Shown here piece after piece: positions 5,755-6,564 of a stretch of 6,564 nt of DNA. The translations under genes and the position numbers were made by a program. Positions within the stretch are counted from its first letter, which is position 1, and each line of letters begins with the position of its first letter. Below the pieces are notes generated by a model. The model saw nothing but the letters and a program-made list of their open reading frames with translations. It was not told the DNA's origin and made no database searches. The stretch comes from an uncultured Pseudomonadota bacterium (lineage in GTDB: Bacteria; Myxococcota; UBA796), in assembly GCA_913040875.1 (NCBI GenBank), contig CAJWHX010000198.1, forward strand, positions 1-6,564. Reading direction: 5' to 3'.

Positions 5755-5763
5755 AGTATATCA
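5755..5763 (-). promoter_or_regulatory. Extended -10 promoter box for the bestrophin gene
   Basis: On the minus strand this reads TGATATACT, matching the extended -10 pattern TGnTATAAT with one change. The TATACT hexamer (5760-5755) lies 48 nt upstream of the start codon, predicting a leader of about 40 nt. No good -35 is seen, which extended -10 promoters can tolerate. The nine bases are mirrored exactly at 5806-5814. Confidence 0.45.
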
Positions 5764-5805
5764 AATTTGGAACTGTGATGAAGTGTGGGACCATCAATCT
5801 TGAAG

Positions 5806-5814
5806 TGATATACT
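5806..5814 (+). promoter_or_regulatory. Extended -10 promoter box for the downstream membrane-protein gene
   Basis: TGATATACT on the plus strand matches TGnTATAAT with one change and is the exact reverse complement of 5755-5763. It lies 62 nt before the ATG at 5877. A second TATACT at 5841-5846 is closer to the gene and is an alternative -10 box. No convincing -35 hexamer accompanies either. Confidence 0.45.
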
Positions 5815-5827
5815 TAGGGTAAAGTTT

Positions 5828-5846
5828 TATACGAATACGGTATACT
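5828..5846 (+). promoter_or_regulatory. Second TATACT box overlapping a short inverted repeat
   Basis: TATAC (5828-5832) and GTATA (5840-5844) are inverted around 7 nt, and the right arm overlaps TATACT (5841-5846), a 5-of-6 -10 hexamer 30 nt before the start codon. It could be a second promoter or a small operator on it. The arms are only 5 bp and AT-rich, so chance is a real possibility. Confidence 0.3.
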
Positions 5847-5876
5847 TTGTTTGAAATTATGATTGACGAGGAGCAT

Positions 5877-6564
5877 ATGATTCTACCCTTACTGTTCAGT
5901 CTTAGCCTTAGTTATGCAGCTGCGCCTTCTACTCTAAACGATCAACATTCCGAATATCAAATTCAAAGTCCGGCAGAAGATGTTTGGTCAGGGAACGCTC
6001 GTTTTGTTCAGGATAAAAAACTTTTTGGACCGAATGCAAAGCGAAAGGTATTCATGACCGATGATCCAGATTTTGCGTTGGCACACCAGTTCTCATCTAT
6101 TGGTTTAACGACGATAGTGATCGGAACGGGAGTGACGGCTGGGGCCCTTGCTGCGGCAGTGATTTTTGGAGTGTTTAGTGCACCAACGCCTGGAGAAAAC
6201 ACTGCGGCTATCAACAGTTTAAAAGTGGCCGGCTACAGTGTACTGAGCGTGGTTGGTGGTGCGGGTGTTTCTTTTGTTGGAAGTAGCATAGCTCGAAATG
6301 TACTGGTTTCCAAAGGGCAGCAGGTACCATTTTTCGGAGGATACATCGCAACTTTTGGTGTCGTTTCCTTAATGACGGGGTTTGGTACCATTTTACACTG
6401 GAATGGTGTAGAACCCTCAGATGCACGACAACAAATCGGTCAAATGATGTCCCTAACAGGATTGGCTGCAATTCCTACGGGATTGATAACCCAACACATC
6501 ACCAACAGAGTCGCCTACAATCAATATTTTGATTCTGTGAGTCTCGCTCCAACATTTTCAACAG
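5877..6564 (+). CDS. Unrecognised exported multi-pass membrane protein, C-terminus beyond window
   Basis: From ATG 5877 the frame stays open to the right edge (229 codons plus one base). GAGGAG at 5868-5873 supports the start. Residues 1-14 (MILPLLFSLSLSYA) look like a signal peptide with likely cleavage after A14 or A16, although no basic residue precedes the hydrophobic core. A polar region (about 17-72) follows, then four hydrophobic segments at about 74-100, 115-137, 151-174 and 189-206, rich in Gly, Ala and small residues. The last visible part, NQYFDSVSLAP, resembles tails of uncharacterised envelope proteins whose C-termini may return to beta structure, which is speculative. I do not recognise a family and assign no function. 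The gene is divergent from the bestrophin gene across a 170-bp promoter region and may share its regulation. Confidence 0.75.
   Translation, partial: MILPLLFSLSLSYAAAPSTLNDQHSEYQIQSPAEDVWSGNARFVQDKKLFGPNAKRKVFMTDDPDFALAHQFSSIGLTTIVIGTGVTAGALAAAVIFGVFSAPTPGENTAAINSLKVAGYSVLSVVGGAGVSFVGSSIARNVLVSKGQQVPFFGGYIATFGVVSLMTGFGTILHWNGVEPSDARQQIGQMMSLTGLAAIPTGLITQHITNRVAYNQYFDSVSLAPTFST

Noticed and set aside
6008..6471. Two minus-strand frames opposite the last gene
   Set aside because: They lack start signals and recognisable content. The plus-strand frame has a GAGGAG site, a signal peptide and an orderly helix pattern.

Overview
This is a moderate-GC bacterial window (roughly 47% GC by eye) with densely packed, Shine-Dalgarno-preceded genes on both strands. 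The best taxonomic hint is a secreted or lipid-anchored protein with three MopE-type 'DxDGDGF ... CDGxDNDCD' repeats and a 'DGLIDCDDxxDC' linker. That architecture is especially common in Myxococcota and related former Deltaproteobacteria. The moderate GC would fit an uncultured, perhaps marine or freshwater, member better than a classic high-GC myxobacterium. This placement is an inference.

Layout, left to right. (1) The N-terminal part of a Na+/Ca2+ exchanger-family antiporter lies on the minus strand and is cut by the left edge. (2) Divergent from it, 63 bp away, is a two-gene plus-strand operon: an RsmC-type 16S rRNA guanine-N2 methyltransferase followed 12 nt later by an RsuA-type 16S rRNA pseudouridine synthase. 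Both are expected to modify the small-subunit rRNA. (3) A 357-bp gap holds no confident gene, but has a strong ribosome-binding site before a 15-codon ORF, a possible small membrane-protein ORF on the minus strand, and a short palindrome just upstream of the next gene. (4) A stand-alone HSDL2-like short-chain dehydrogenase follows. (5) After 41 nt comes the MopE-repeat protein with a very short lipoprotein-like signal and two tandem beta-sandwich-like domains. (6) Convergent with it is a bestrophin-family (UPF0187) channel. The two stop codons sit in opposite arms of one perfect 10-bp inverted repeat. (7) A 170-bp divergent promoter region has mirror-image extended -10 boxes. (8) The last gene encodes an unrecognised exported multi-pass membrane protein, cut by the right edge.

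The genes look like ordinary housekeeping and envelope functions: rRNA modification, ion transport, lipid or redox metabolism, surface protein. I see no transposase, integrase, CRISPR array, tRNA, rRNA or defence cassette. The most unusual signals are the stop-codon-sharing palindrome, the mirrored promoter boxes, the altered pore-neck motif of the bestrophin, and the duplicated C-terminal domains of the MopE-repeat protein.
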